From Halomontanus rarus (GTDB taxonomy: Archaea; Halobacteriota; Halobacteria; Halobacteriales; Natrialbaceae): a DNA stretch of 64,000 nt. Positions 18,106-26,726 of this stretch are shown here, one piece after another. Made by a program: the position numbers and the translations under genes. The stretch is from assembly GCF_017357405.1 (NCBI RefSeq), contig NZ_CP071597.1, positions 372,001 to 436,000 of the forward strand, read 5' to 3'. A model generated the notes under the pieces. That model was not told the DNA's origin and did not search any database. It saw only the letters and a list, made by a program, of their open reading frames with translations. Each line of letters opens with the position of its first letter. Position 1 is the stretch's first letter.

Positions 18106-18474
18106 GGTTTCTCGCAGTTCCCAGCGGGGAGTAAGGGTTTCGATACGGGTACGCAGACGGCCGGCGGCGGCAACTGGCGGTTCGGCCGGTTTCGATCGGC
18201 TCTCGGACCCGGTTCACGTTCCCGACTTAGCATCGAGACGTGAGGGAGGAGTCCCGTAATTAACCAGATGTTTCGAACGATTATCGTTCAGAGCTTAGTT
18301 GATCAACGACTGTTGGCCGAAAATTTAATAACATTGGGAGTGGTGCTTGGTATCACCCGTGATTTCGGGTGGGGATCCGTCACACGGGACGACAGTCGAA
18401 TCGCGATCACCGGCGCCGAGCACCGACCGACGGACGAAGAGTGACGACTAACCGATGCGGAACCACGACATCAG
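18106..18474. other. Intergenic region between gatC and the GH12 gene
   Basis: The 369 bases carry divergent promoters. On the plus side are a perfect inverted repeat GAACGAT-T-ATCGTTC (18275-18289), the palindrome GTTGATCAAC (18298-18307), an A/T-rich TATA candidate (aaatttaataaca, about 18318-18330), a short hairpin ACCCG...CGGGT (18355-18370), and a 7-codon ORF (18455-18478) whose stop overlaps the GH12 ATG. The distance from TATA to ATG implies a 5' leader of about 120 bases, long for a haloarchaeon. Confidence 0.5.
18275..18307. promoter_or_regulatory. Candidate operator pair upstream of the GH12 gene
   Basis: Two palindromes (7+7 bases with a 1-base spacer, and a 10-base palindrome) lie just upstream of the TATA candidate at 18318-18330, the position expected for an activator or a repressor site. 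Confidence 0.4.
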
Positions 18475-19788
18475 ATGACACGACACAGCCACGACACCGA
18501 CAGCGCGGTTGACCGATCGCACGGAGCGGAAACCGACGGCCGAGAGGCAGGGGGAAACGGCTCGAGGACGGAACGACTACGGGATAACTCCCGGCGAGAT
18601 TTCTTGCGGGCGAGCGTTGCCGCGGGTGCGAGCGCACTCGCGCTCGGCGGCAGTGGGATCGCTGCGGGTCAGAGCGTCGTCGAGGAAACCTGCGAGTCCT
18701 TCGGGGAGATTCCTGTCGGCGACGAGTTCCTGCTCATCAACAACGACTGGGGGACCCAAGATCAGGGAGCGGACATCGACATGTGCGCGTCCCTGTACGA
18801 CGACGGGAGTTACGGCTACGAGTGGGAGACGCGGACCGCCGGCGGCGATCCGAACTACCCGCAGTCACTGATCGGCACCAAACCCTGGGGTGACGACTCC
18901 GGTTCGTCGCTGTTCCCGCTTCGACGCGGCGACGTCGACGAACTGGAACTCGAGTTGGACGTCGACCTGAACATCTCGGGCGGCGAGTGGAACCTGGCCG
19001 AGGAGTGGTGGCTCACCTCGGAGCGACCCGGTTCGAACGTCGAGGGTTCGATCACCCACGAGGTCATGCTCGTTCTCGAGTGGGGGCCGCAGCACGACCA
19101 CGGCGCGCCCATCGACGCGAACGCGACGACGGACGCGTACGGGAACGTGATCGATTACTGGGCGAACTACCAGATCGGCTGGGACTTTCACATCTTTCGG
19201 ATCGCCGCGAATCAGACGCCCTCGAAGGTCGACCTGACGGCCGTCATGGACTACATGACCGAACGGATCGGCGGCGTGTCCGGCGACCTCTGGGTGAGCG
19301 GGATCGAAGTCGGAAACGAGTACTGGGAGGGCGTTTCGGGTGAGACGACGTTCGACAGGTTCGACGTGACTGTCAACGGCCAGACGGCCACCAGCGGCAG
19401 CGGGAGCGGTGGCGGGGGTAATGGTGGCAGCGACGGCGACGGTTCGGACAGTGACGGTTCGGACGGCGATCCCTCCGACGGAAACGACGATTCCGGCGGC
19501 GACGACGGCTCCAATGAAGACGACTCGAGTGCCGATCCGAACGCGGAACTCGACCCGAGCACGACGTCGGCCTCGGTCGGCGAGCGAATCACGTTCAGGG
19601 TGACGGATACGACCGGAAACGACACCTGGATCGACTCCCTCGAGTGGGACTTCGACGACGGAACGACCGCCAGCGGGTGGTGGAACGCTCACACTTACGA
19701 GTCGGCGGGCACCTACACCGTGGCGCTGATGGGGACCGATAACGAGGGAATGACGACGACCCACGAAGTGACGATCACCGTCTCGTAG
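18475..19788 (+). CDS. Secreted GH12 endo-beta-1,4-glucanase with C-terminal PKD domain
   Basis: 437 residues. A Tat signal (RRDFLRASVAAG, about 41-52) with cleavage near AAGQS marks a folded, secreted protein. Residues ~75-305 are glycoside hydrolase family 12: 'INNDWGTQDQG', 'PQSLIGTKPWG', the nucleophile Glu in 'HEVMLVLEWG' (E196) and the acid/base Glu in 'IEVGNEYWEG' (E282). A Gly/Ser/Asp linker follows (~312-360), then a PKD-type beta domain ('LEWDFDDGTTASGWWNAHTY') that may bind polysaccharide. Substrates of the family are beta-glucans, cellulose or xyloglucan; which one applies cannot be read from sequence. Confidence 0.85.
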   Translation: MTRHSHDTDSAVDRSHGAETDGREAGGNGSRTERLRDNSRRDFLRASVAAGASALALGGSGIAAGQSVVEETCESFGEIPVGDEFLLINNDWGTQDQGADIDMCASLYDDGSYGYEWETRTAGGDPNYPQSLIGTKPWGDDSGSSLFPLRRGDVDELELELDVDLNISGGEWNLAEEWWLTSERPGSNVEGSITHEVMLVLEWGPQHDHGAPIDANATTDAYGNVIDYWANYQIGWDFHIFRIAANQTPSKVDLTAVMDYMTERIGGVSGDLWVSGIEVGNEYWEGVSGETTFDRFDVTVNGQTATSGSGSGGGGNGGSDGDGSDSDGSDGDPSDGNDDSGGDDGSNEDDSSADPNAELDPSTTSASVGERITFRVTDTTGNDTWIDSLEWDFDDGTTASGWWNAHTYESAGTYTVALMGTDNEGMTTTHEVTITVS

Positions 19789-19812
19789 ACGACACGAGCG
19801 GGTGACCACTAC

Positions 19813-19827
19813 GGGTCAACCCTTTTT
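19813..19827 (+). terminator. Possible terminator after the GH12 gene
   Basis: A short GGG-TCAA-CCC stem is followed by TTTTT, 25 bases after the stop codon. The stem is weak, but the T run fits archaeal termination. Confidence 0.35.
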
Positions 19828-19906
19828 CAGGAGTACTGAGGCGGAATCGACTCTCAGCCGAGGTGTCGACGTCTTCGACCCGATGCGACGCGGAAATATC
19901 ATGCGC

Positions 19907-19939
19907 AAATTTTAAGCCATTCGACGTGACATAATAACA
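19907..19939 (+). promoter_or_regulatory. Promoter region of the tfb gene
   Basis: Two A/T-rich boxes, aaattttaag (19907-19916) and acataataaca (about 19928-19938), lie 40-75 bases before the ATG at 19980. Either could be the TATA element, leaving a short leader. Confidence 0.45.
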
Positions 19940-19979
19940 GTAGACCGTTCTCTACTGACCTGTCGTCCCCGATTGGACA

Positions 19980-20984
19980 ATGACTGATTCCACCATTCGA
20001 ACCCACACTGACGAGCGACGAGCGAACGAGACCGAGACCGAGAGGAAGAAAAAGACCGAAACCGAAGCCACACGGTCAAGCGACGAACGGGAACGCTGTC
20101 CGGAGTGTGGCGGAAACGTCCTGAACGACGCCGAACACGGCGAAACCGTCTGTGACGACTGTGGCCTCGTCATCGACGACGCCGAGATCGACCGCGGCCC
20201 CGAGTGGCGCGCGTTCGACTCCGCCGAGAAAGACGAGAAGAGCCGCGTCGGCGCGCCGACGACGAACATGATGCACGACCAGGGGCTCTCGACGAACATC
20301 GGCTGGCAGGACAAAGACGCCTACGGCAAGGCCCTCTCGAGTCGCCAGCGCCAGAAGATGCAGCGCCTGCGCACGTGGAACGAGCGCTTCCGTACGCGCG
20401 ACTCCAAGGAGCGTAACCTGAAACAGGCGCTGGGCGAAATCGACCGAATGGCCTCCGCGCTGGGCCTCCCGGAGAACGTTCGCGAGACCGCCAGCGTCAT
20501 CTACCGGCGCGCGCTCGAGGAGGACCTCCTCCCCGGACGCTCGATCGAAGGCGTCGCGACGGCGTCGCTGTACGCCGCGGCCCGTCAGGCCGGCACCCCC
20601 CGCAGTCTCGACGAAATCACCGCCGTCAGCCGCGTCGAGAAAGACGAGATCGCCCGCACGTACCGGTACGTGATCCGCGAACTCGGACTCGAGGTGAAAC
20701 CCGCCGATCCCGAGAGCTACGTGCCGCGCTTCGCGAGCGACCTCGAACTCTCCGACGAAACCGAGCGGCGCGCCCGACGGCTCCTCAAATCGGCGAAAGA
20801 GCAGGAGATCCACTCGGGGAAGTCCCCGGTCGGACTCGCCGCAGCGGCGGTCTACGCGGCCGCGCTGTTGACCAACGAGAAGGTCACCCAGAACGAAGTG
20901 TCGGGCGTTGCCAGCATCTCCGAAGTGACGATCCGGAACCGGTATCACGAGTTACTCGAGGCCGAAGAACGTGCCTCGATCTGA
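19980..20984 (+). CDS. tfb: Transcription initiation factor IIB (TFB)
   Basis: The 334-residue protein recruits RNA polymerase to TBP-bound promoters. The N-terminal zinc ribbon has C40-x2-C43 and C58-x2-C61. The B-reader/linker region follows ('GPEWRAFD ... RVGAPTTNMMHD'). Two cyclin-like repeats cover about 125-330 ('ASVIYRRALEEDLLPGRSIEG' spread over helices, and 'IHSGKSPVGLAAAAVYAAAL'). The first 38 residues are a Thr/Glu/Lys low-complexity tail. Haloarchaea usually carry several TFB paralogues, and which one this is cannot be told. Confidence 0.95.
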   Translation: MTDSTIRTHTDERRANETETERKKKTETEATRSSDERERCPECGGNVLNDAEHGETVCDDCGLVIDDAEIDRGPEWRAFDSAEKDEKSRVGAPTTNMMHDQGLSTNIGWQDKDAYGKALSSRQRQKMQRLRTWNERFRTRDSKERNLKQALGEIDRMASALGLPENVRETASVIYRRALEEDLLPGRSIEGVATASLYAAARQAGTPRSLDEITAVSRVEKDEIARTYRYVIRELGLEVKPADPESYVPRFASDLELSDETERRARRLLKSAKEQEIHSGKSPVGLAAAAVYAAALLTNEKVTQNEVSGVASISEVTIRNRYHELLEAEERASI

Positions 20985-21144
20985 GAGTGCCGAGAAACGA
21001 GCCTTCAGACGCCGTTCTCGAATCCGTCACCCTCGCGAGCCGATAGTCGCCTCTCAGTGAATGTGGCGTTAATCGAACAGTAATGTATCGTAGAGTGTCA
21101 CTAGTAACTGCATACTCAAGTGTGACGGCCGAGGATTCCGAAGT

Positions 21145-21273
21145 ATGAAGTGCGATAACTGTGACGCGGCGGACTCGATCGCGTACACGCTCACGACGTA
21201 CGTCCAGAACGAGCCGAGCGAGCAGGTCGATCTCCACTTCTGTTCGACGGAGTGTCTTCGTGTCTGGACCTGA
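21145..21273 (+). CDS. Tiny zinc-finger protein (42 aa)
   Basis: MKCDNCDAAD opens the 42-residue frame from ATG 21145 to TGA 21271. Cys pairs C3-x2-C6 and C33-x3-C37 are spaced by a beta-hairpin-like segment (AYTLTTYVQNEP), which fits one zinc site. It is too short for most gene callers, but the Cys spacing, acidic character and absence of other frames support it. It lies between tfb and the convergent asnB-like gene. Function unknown. Confidence 0.6.
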   Translation: MKCDNCDAADSIAYTLTTYVQNEPSEQVDLHFCSTECLRVWT

Positions 21274-21308
21274 TCGGCCCCGCTAGCGGATCGAACTCGA
21301 TCGCGGCG

Positions 21309-22430
21309 CTAGGGCTCCTCGCGTTCGAGCAGCGATCGAACGTACTTCGTGACGTGATCGTCCATCCGTCGTTTGTATCCCGCCTGCCTCGCGAGTCGAT
21401 CGAGTTCTCGCGCGGCGAGGCTGCCGTACTGGACCGCTTTCTTCTCACGGTGAACGACGGCCTCGGGTACGTACTCCGCAGCAACCTGCCGGAAGCCGTA
21501 CTTTCGGGTCTCGTCGGTCACCAGCAACTCGGTCGGTAGCTCGAGCGCGGCCTCGACGACCACGTCGTGGAGCAACGGTGCGACCGGCTCGACGCCGGCG
21601 GCCTCGAGCGCCAGCACGTCTCGTGGAAGCTGGTCGGCGAGCGTCAGGATCTGTTCGCGAACGGCGCCGCGGACGGTCTCGGCCTCGACCCGGTGGTCGA
21701 GACGGACGACCTTCTCGTAGCCGCCGAACAGTTCGTCGGCACCCTGTCCGACGGCGAGTCGATCGAAGCCGTCCGCCGCGGCCCGCTCTCCCGTCAGGTA
21801 CAGCGGGAGCGCGATCTGGACGTCCATCGCGTTGGTCCGTCCGGTCGCGCGTGCGACCCGCGACACCGCCCGCTCGAGGTCGTCGTGCGTGAGTTCGACG
21901 ACGGTGAGTTCCCGGCCCATCGCGTCGGCGGCGGTTCGCGCGGCCTCGACGTCGTGGCTGTCGGGGAAGCCCGCGACGTACAGCGGGGCGTCGAGCAATT
22001 CGGCGACGAGCGCGGAGTCGACGCCGCCGGAGAACGCGACGGCGGTGTCCGCCGCGTCTTCGGAGCGAACCGCGTCGACGGCCGTCCGAATCGCGCGGTC
22101 GACGGCCTCGAGCGCGCGGTCGTGATCCGGTTCCGGGTCGGGATTCGGAAGGTCCCAGACTCGATTCGGGCCGTCGCCGTCGACGACCGTGCCGGCAGGA
22201 GCGAGTGCCGGGTCCTCGAGGTCTACGGGTGAAAACGCCCAGTCGGCGGGAGCGGGCGGATTCGAGGATTCACGGTCGAGAAACAGCGGGACCCGTCCGA
22301 GCACGTCTCGGACGAGTCTCCCGTCGACCTCGCCCGCGAATCCAGCCGTTCCGGGGAACGGGTCGCGGCGCTCGAGAGCCTCGCGAACCGTTTCGGCGTC
22401 GACGCGGGTACTGCCACTACGGAGCGTCAT
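21309..22430 (-). CDS. AsnB-like ATP pyrophosphatase-domain protein without glutaminase
   Basis: 373 residues. The PP-loop SGGVDS is at 134-139, followed by 'AVGQGADELFGGYEK', 'EPVAPLLHDVVVEAAL' and 'KYGFRQVAAEYVPEAVVHREKKAVQYGS' (two adjoining blocks), as in the C-terminal domain of asparagine synthetase B. The N-terminal Cys of the glutaminase domain (MCGI) is absent. Only a remnant 'LGRVPLFLDRE ... WAFSPVDLEDP' resembles the end of that domain. The enzyme probably activates a carboxylate with ATP and uses free ammonia or another amine. It overlaps the PHP gene (ATGA), so the two are co-translated. Confidence 0.8.
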   Translation of the reverse strand: MTLRSGSTRVDAETVREALERRDPFPGTAGFAGEVDGRLVRDVLGRVPLFLDRESSNPPAPADWAFSPVDLEDPALAPAGTVVDGDGPNRVWDLPNPDPEPDHDRALEAVDRAIRTAVDAVRSEDAADTAVAFSGGVDSALVAELLDAPLYVAGFPDSHDVEAARTAADAMGRELTVVELTHDDLERAVSRVARATGRTNAMDVQIALPLYLTGERAAADGFDRLAVGQGADELFGGYEKVVRLDHRVEAETVRGAVREQILTLADQLPRDVLALEAAGVEPVAPLLHDVVVEAALELPTELLVTDETRKYGFRQVAAEYVPEAVVHREKKAVQYGSLAARELDRLARQAGYKRRMDDHVTKYVRSLLEREEP

Positions 22431-23113
22431 TCGAGTAGTTCGGCGAGACGGCTGATCACGCGGCGCTTCGCACCGCCGGCGGCCTGTCTGAAACTGATGT
22501 GCCAGGGCGTTCGCTTCCCTTCGACGGACGTTTTCCCGTCGGCGATCGCCTCGAGAATCGCATCGCTACTGCGCTCGGTCGCGCCGACGCGAGTGACCGC
22601 TTGCCCGACCATCTCGCTGATGTGGGCGTCGCTGCCGGCGGTCATCGGCAGGCCGTGGGCCCGGGCGAACCGTTCGGCCTGCCGGTTCGCTCGACCGGTG
22701 AGCAACCGGGAGTTGTACACTTCGATCGCGTCTGCCTGCGCGAGTTGCGTACTGGTGATCCGGGCCATCACGCCGTGGCGCGACTCCTGATAGGGGTGGG
22801 GGACGACGGCGATCCCGCCCTGCTCGTGAATCCGCTCGAGGGTCTCCTCGTAGGGAAGCCCCGGCGGGACGGCCGCTTCGACACCGAGGCCGAGGATGTG
22901 GCCGGCTTTGCTCGAGATCTCGATTCCCGGGATCGCGACCAGTCCGTACTCCGGGGCGCGCTCGACTGCCTCGAGGCTGGCGTCGATCTCGTCGTGATCG
23001 GTGACGGCGACGGCGTCGAGGCCGACGGCCGCCGCCTGCTCTAGGAGGAGATCGACCGGGTCGCGCCCGTCGTAAGACAGCGACGAGTGGACGTGGAGTT
23101 CGACCGACAACAC
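22427..23113 (-). CDS. PHP-domain metal-dependent phosphoesterase
   Basis: The 228-residue product starts at the GTG at 23113 (MLSVELHVHSSLSYDG). The PHP motifs are 'ELHVHS', 'AVTDHDEID', 'GIEISSKAGHILGLG', 'VVPHPYQ' and 'AGSDAHI', giving the usual three-metal site. The family includes nucleoside-3',5'-bisphosphate phosphatases and other phosphoesterases, so the substrate is open. The longer open frame upstream of 23113 is Arg-rich and is not used. The stop overlaps the asnB-like start by four bases. Confidence 0.85.
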   Translation of the reverse strand: MLSVELHVHSSLSYDGRDPVDLLLEQAAAVGLDAVAVTDHDEIDASLEAVERAPEYGLVAIPGIEISSKAGHILGLGVEAAVPPGLPYEETLERIHEQGGIAVVPHPYQESRHGVMARITSTQLAQADAIEVYNSRLLTGRANRQAERFARAHGLPMTAGSDAHISEMVGQAVTRVGATERSSDAILEAIADGKTSVEGKRTPWHISFRQAAGGAKRRVISRLAELLE

Positions 23114-23274
23114 AGTTCTCTGGTTCGTATTCGTGTCGGATCGGTCAAAAGCACCTCGATATGCTGCGGCGAGCGAGACCGTCCGTGAACGACTGCCGTC
23201 TGTCACGATGGGAGCCAGCGACAGCGCGAAGACGGCTTCCAGAGGGGCGCGAGGGGGTCCTTCCCCCCACCTCT

Positions 23275-24303
23275 CTACTCTTCCCAATCGATCGCCTCCG
23301 TCCGTTCCGCGTGGCGGAGGATAAACGGTCCGAGAGAGCCGGTTCGCTTCGATATAGTAGCGATTCGCAGGACGTACGCGCCGAGTATACAAAACGGAAC
23401 GAAGGCGATCGTCGCACTGGCGCTGACGAACCAGACGAGATTGTCCACGCCGAGTGTCGCACCCGGAACCGACTCCGGACCGAGATACAACACCGTCGCC
23501 GTCGCGATGATCGCTCCCGGCAGCCCGGCGTACAGTATCGACCGCGTGAGGCGGACGAGTTCCCACTGAAAGTAGAGCGATTTGAAGTGCTCGAGCGCCG
23601 GCCCGAACAGCGTCAGCACCTCGATCAACTCCTCGAATGCCGCCAGTTCGTCGTCGCCGAGGCTGTCTTCGTGTCTGTCGCGCAGTCGCCGAACAGCGTA
23701 GATCTTCCAGGAGTAGTTGTAGTTCAATCCCGAACGGAGGACGCCGAACTCGCCGAAGTCGGACGTCTCGAGTTGGGACACGACTTCCTCCGAGTTTCGG
23801 CAGACGTTCTCGACCAGTCTGTCGGTTCGGCGCCGAAGCGTCTCGTCGTCGCTATCGGCAACCGCCTCCCGGAGCGCCTCGGCCCGATCGCTGCTCGTCC
23901 GCACGAGCGTCTGCAGAAACTGCGACGGATCGGGAGGACCGACCGTTTCGAACAGCTCCTCCGCGCTTCGGCGATACGCCATCGCCTCGTTCATCCACGT
24001 CTGCTGGTCGCCCAGCTGTCCGAGTTCCTGCGAGAGTACCAGCTGGTTGATCGAGACGACGAGCGTGACGCCGGTGAGAACGGCGGCGATCAGCGCCTGA
24101 AACGCAGTATCCACCGAGGAAGCGCTCTCCATCGCTTCCTGCAGCGGTCGGGAAACCGCTCCGAGGCCGACGAACGTGGCGAAGGCCACGACGGACAGCA
24201 ACCCCGCGAGCAGCCACCGGTTGGCATCGAGCAGGATCCAGTGTGCGATTCGACTCTCGTCGGTCCGCCCCCGGAGCGTATCGCTCGACAGCAGGTCGTC
24301 CAT
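23275..24303 (-). CDS. Membrane protein of unknown function, four predicted helices
   Basis: 342 residues. Hydrophobic segments lie at about 28-48, 68-95, 253-275 and 285-310. The central soluble part (about 100-245) is helical and charged ('SAEELFETVGPPDPSQFLQ', 'DDELAAFEELIEVL'). The layout of two helices, a large cytoplasmic helical domain, then two helices is seen in several uncharacterised haloarchaeal families. No enzymatic motif found. Confidence 0.7.
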   Translation of the reverse strand: MDDLLSSDTLRGRTDESRIAHWILLDANRWLLAGLLSVVAFATFVGLGAVSRPLQEAMESASSVDTAFQALIAAVLTGVTLVVSINQLVLSQELGQLGDQQTWMNEAMAYRRSAEELFETVGPPDPSQFLQTLVRTSSDRAEALREAVADSDDETLRRRTDRLVENVCRNSEEVVSQLETSDFGEFGVLRSGLNYNYSWKIYAVRRLRDRHEDSLGDDELAAFEELIEVLTLFGPALEHFKSLYFQWELVRLTRSILYAGLPGAIIATATVLYLGPESVPGATLGVDNLVWFVSASATIAFVPFCILGAYVLRIATISKRTGSLGPFILRHAERTEAIDWEE

Positions 24304-24459
24304 ACCGCACGTTCACCCTCCGGCGAAAAAGCCGTTGAGCCTGAAGCGGAGACTCTGGTAACGGACGGATCGGTCGGTTCTGTAGCGGTGAGGGAACCGG
24401 AGGGGGAGAGAGAGGAAGAGCAAGAACAAGAGACGAGGGAAAGAAGGACGACCTGTGAT

Positions 24460-25542
24460 TCAGTCGTCGGCCGGCGCGGCCGTACTCCGGTCGACGTCGA
24501 TCCGTCCCTCGTCGAGGTCCTCCTCAACGTTCCGGGCCGCCTCGACCATGTTGGCCATCTTGCCGTAGGCGACCTCGCGGGGCAGGAGCTTCAGCCCGCA
24601 GTCGGGTGAGATGACGAGTTGTTCCGGCGGGACGACCTCGAGGCCTCGCTTGATGTTCTCCTCGATCTGTTCGACCGAGTCGACCTCGGCGATGTGGGCG
24701 TCGGTGACGCCGAGCGCGAGGTCCTTCGTGAACTCGGGGTCTTTGAAGACGTCGAGCTGTTCGTAGTCGCCGTTGGCGAGTTCGAGGTCGAACTCGTCGA
24801 CGGGGAACTCGAGGATCTCGGGATAGATCCGGGAGTAGTCGCCGTAGCAGACGTGGAGCCCGATGCGAACGTCGTCGGGGAGGCCGGCGACGATGCGCTC
24901 TAGGGATTCGCCGACGATGGCGTGGTCGTCGGGGGTGGTCGCGAGCGCGGGTTCGTCGATCTGTATGTAGCGGGCGCCCGCCTCGACGAGCTTTTCGATC
25001 TCCTCGTTGACGAGGTCGGCGAGGTCGAGCGTGAGTTCGTCGTCGTCCTCGTAGGCCTCGTTGAACGACCAGTTGGCGAGCGTGTACGGGCCCGTGATGG
25101 GGACCTTGACGGGACGGTCCGAGGCCCCGGCGGTGAACTCGTACTCGTCGACGAGCCACGACTCGTCGTACTCGACCTCGCTCACGACCGAGGGCTTGTC
25201 GAAGTAGTTGTGCCCCCAGACCTTGATCGGGCCGTTGAACTCGTAGCCGTCGATCCGGTGGGCGAAGAACTCGACCATCTCGTTGCGCCGCATCTCGCCG
25301 TCGACGACGACGTCGAGTCCGGCGCGTTCGTGTTCGTTCGTGATGAGTCGACAGGCGTCGTCTTTCGCCTCGGTCCAGTTGTCGCCGTCGAAGTCGCTCT
25401 CGGGGTCCTGGTAGAGCTCTTTAGCGCGGTTGAGCCACTTGGGCTTGGGATAGCTGCCGACGACGGTCGTCAGCAGGAAGTGGTCGTTCGGGTGGTCCTC
25501 CGGTCGGAACTGCTGTTTGTTGTCTTCGTCGTTGGCGCTCAT
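24460..25542 (-). CDS. Core MetE-type methionine synthase
   Basis: 360 residues that match only the C-terminal catalytic half of cobalamin-independent methionine synthase. Zinc ligands are visible as H230-x-C232 in 'IGLHVCYGD', a Glu near 254 and C315 in 'SPDCGLKLL'. 'TTVVGSYPKP' is at the N-terminus. The folate-binding N-terminal half of bacterial MetE is missing, so the methyl donor may not be methyl-tetrahydropteroyl-polyglutamate; core-MetE proteins of archaea are known to use other donors such as methylcorrinoids. It starts inside the stop of the upstream paralogue (ATGA overlap). Confidence 0.85.
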   Translation of the reverse strand: MSANDEDNKQQFRPEDHPNDHFLLTTVVGSYPKPKWLNRAKELYQDPESDFDGDNWTEAKDDACRLITNEHERAGLDVVVDGEMRRNEMVEFFAHRIDGYEFNGPIKVWGHNYFDKPSVVSEVEYDESWLVDEYEFTAGASDRPVKVPITGPYTLANWSFNEAYEDDDELTLDLADLVNEEIEKLVEAGARYIQIDEPALATTPDDHAIVGESLERIVAGLPDDVRIGLHVCYGDYSRIYPEILEFPVDEFDLELANGDYEQLDVFKDPEFTKDLALGVTDAHIAEVDSVEQIEENIKRGLEVVPPEQLVISPDCGLKLLPREVAYGKMANMVEAARNVEEDLDEGRIDVDRSTAAPADD

Positions 25543-26546
25543 GCTGGGGTCACCTCCGCGAGCGAGGCGGCTTCGGCGAGGACGGCGAGTTTCTCCTCGA
25601 ACTTGTTGAAGGGGAGATAGAACGTCTCGGTGTTGGTCGTCAGGTAGACGGTGTCGAACTCGGCGACGGGGAGCTGGTCGAAGACCCAGTCGGTCCGGTC
25701 GCGGACCGCTTCGGGGTCCTCGACGAGCGTGTTCTGCCCGTCGACGAGCCCGAGCGAGATGTCGTCGGCGGTGCCGTACTCGTTGATGTTGTACAGGTTG
25801 TCCTCCTGGTTCGAGACGAAGTCGTAGCCGACCGCGTCGATATCGGCGTCGAGCAGGTGCGCGTGAACTTTCTCGGAGAGCGCGCCCCAGTAGGGCTGGA
25901 CGACGACGTCGGCGTCGGTCGCCGAAGCGACGGTGTCGATCGCCTCGCTGGCGAGTTCGTCGAGCCCGTCCGCCGGGGAATCGGTCACGAGCGATGGCTC
26001 GAGCAGGAACAGCGTCTCGTGGTCGGGAAACGCCTCGAGTTCGTCGGCGAGGAAGTCCCCGACGGCGGCGAGGAACTCCTCGTCGTCGCCGTAGTGTTCG
26101 TCCGTCGCCAGATCGAACAGGGAGTACGGACCGGGGAGGACGGCCTGGAGGTCGTCGTCGGCGTCGAGCAGGTCGGTGGCCGTCTCGAGTTCGCTCGCGA
26201 TGTCGCCGTCGAACTCGAGGTCGTCGGTGACGACGGGCTCGCGGTAGAAGTTGTTGTTATCGTAGTAGCGGACGATGCCGCGGGTTTCGACGGCGTCGTG
26301 GACGGCCAACGGGTGGGCGAGCATGTCGTCCCAGCGCAGTTGCCCCTCGACGACGCGGTCGAGGTCGGCCTCGCGCTGAATCTCGAGGACCTCGGTGCGG
26401 GCCTCCTCGTAGACCGAGGTGATTTCCTCGTCCTCGTCGCCGCTGATGAGATCGTGTTTCTGGTGTCCTTTCAGATCGGACAGGTCGTCTTTCGCCCAGT
26501 CCGGGAGGGGGAACAGCCCCGGTGTGGTCGAGACGTAGTCAGTCAT
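25539..26546 (-). CDS. MetE-like paralogue lacking the zinc ligands
   Basis: 335 residues with the same TIM-barrel layout as the downstream gene ('TTPGLFPLPDWAKDDL', 'AVLPGPYSLFDLA', 'LLEPSLVTD', 'VGYDFVSNQ', 'VYLTTNTETFYLPF'). At the positions of the zinc-binding His-x-Cys there is 'VVQPYWG' (217-219), and the last Cys is replaced in the 'LTTNTE' loop. It cannot hold the homocysteine-activating zinc in the known way, so it may bind the methyl donor, act as partner subunit or catalyse another step. First gene of the two-gene operon; a TATA-like ttaatattt lies about 30 bases upstream. Confidence 0.75.
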   Translation of the reverse strand: MTDYVSTTPGLFPLPDWAKDDLSDLKGHQKHDLISGDEDEEITSVYEEARTEVLEIQREADLDRVVEGQLRWDDMLAHPLAVHDAVETRGIVRYYDNNNFYREPVVTDDLEFDGDIASELETATDLLDADDDLQAVLPGPYSLFDLATDEHYGDDEEFLAAVGDFLADELEAFPDHETLFLLEPSLVTDSPADGLDELASEAIDTVASATDADVVVQPYWGALSEKVHAHLLDADIDAVGYDFVSNQEDNLYNINEYGTADDISLGLVDGQNTLVEDPEAVRDRTDWVFDQLPVAEFDTVYLTTNTETFYLPFNKFEEKLAVLAEAASLAEVTPA

Positions 26547-26726
26547 GCGTACACCGGGCTAGGCTATGCCGACGCTTAATATTTTCCATGTTTGCAATAC
26601 GCGCGAGTAATGACTCGCTGTCTCAAAGGTCCGTGTTAACACACCCCGACACGCGACTGCAGATCGCGTCCTCGTCCGACGGGGCGAATCGACCGCGTTC
26701 GATCATCGACGAACGAACCGGTCGTC

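Noticed and set aside
24360..24459. Purine-rich run between the 24303 membrane gene and the MetE pair
   Set aside because: Only a low-complexity gap with GA-rich hexamers; no hairpin or gene.
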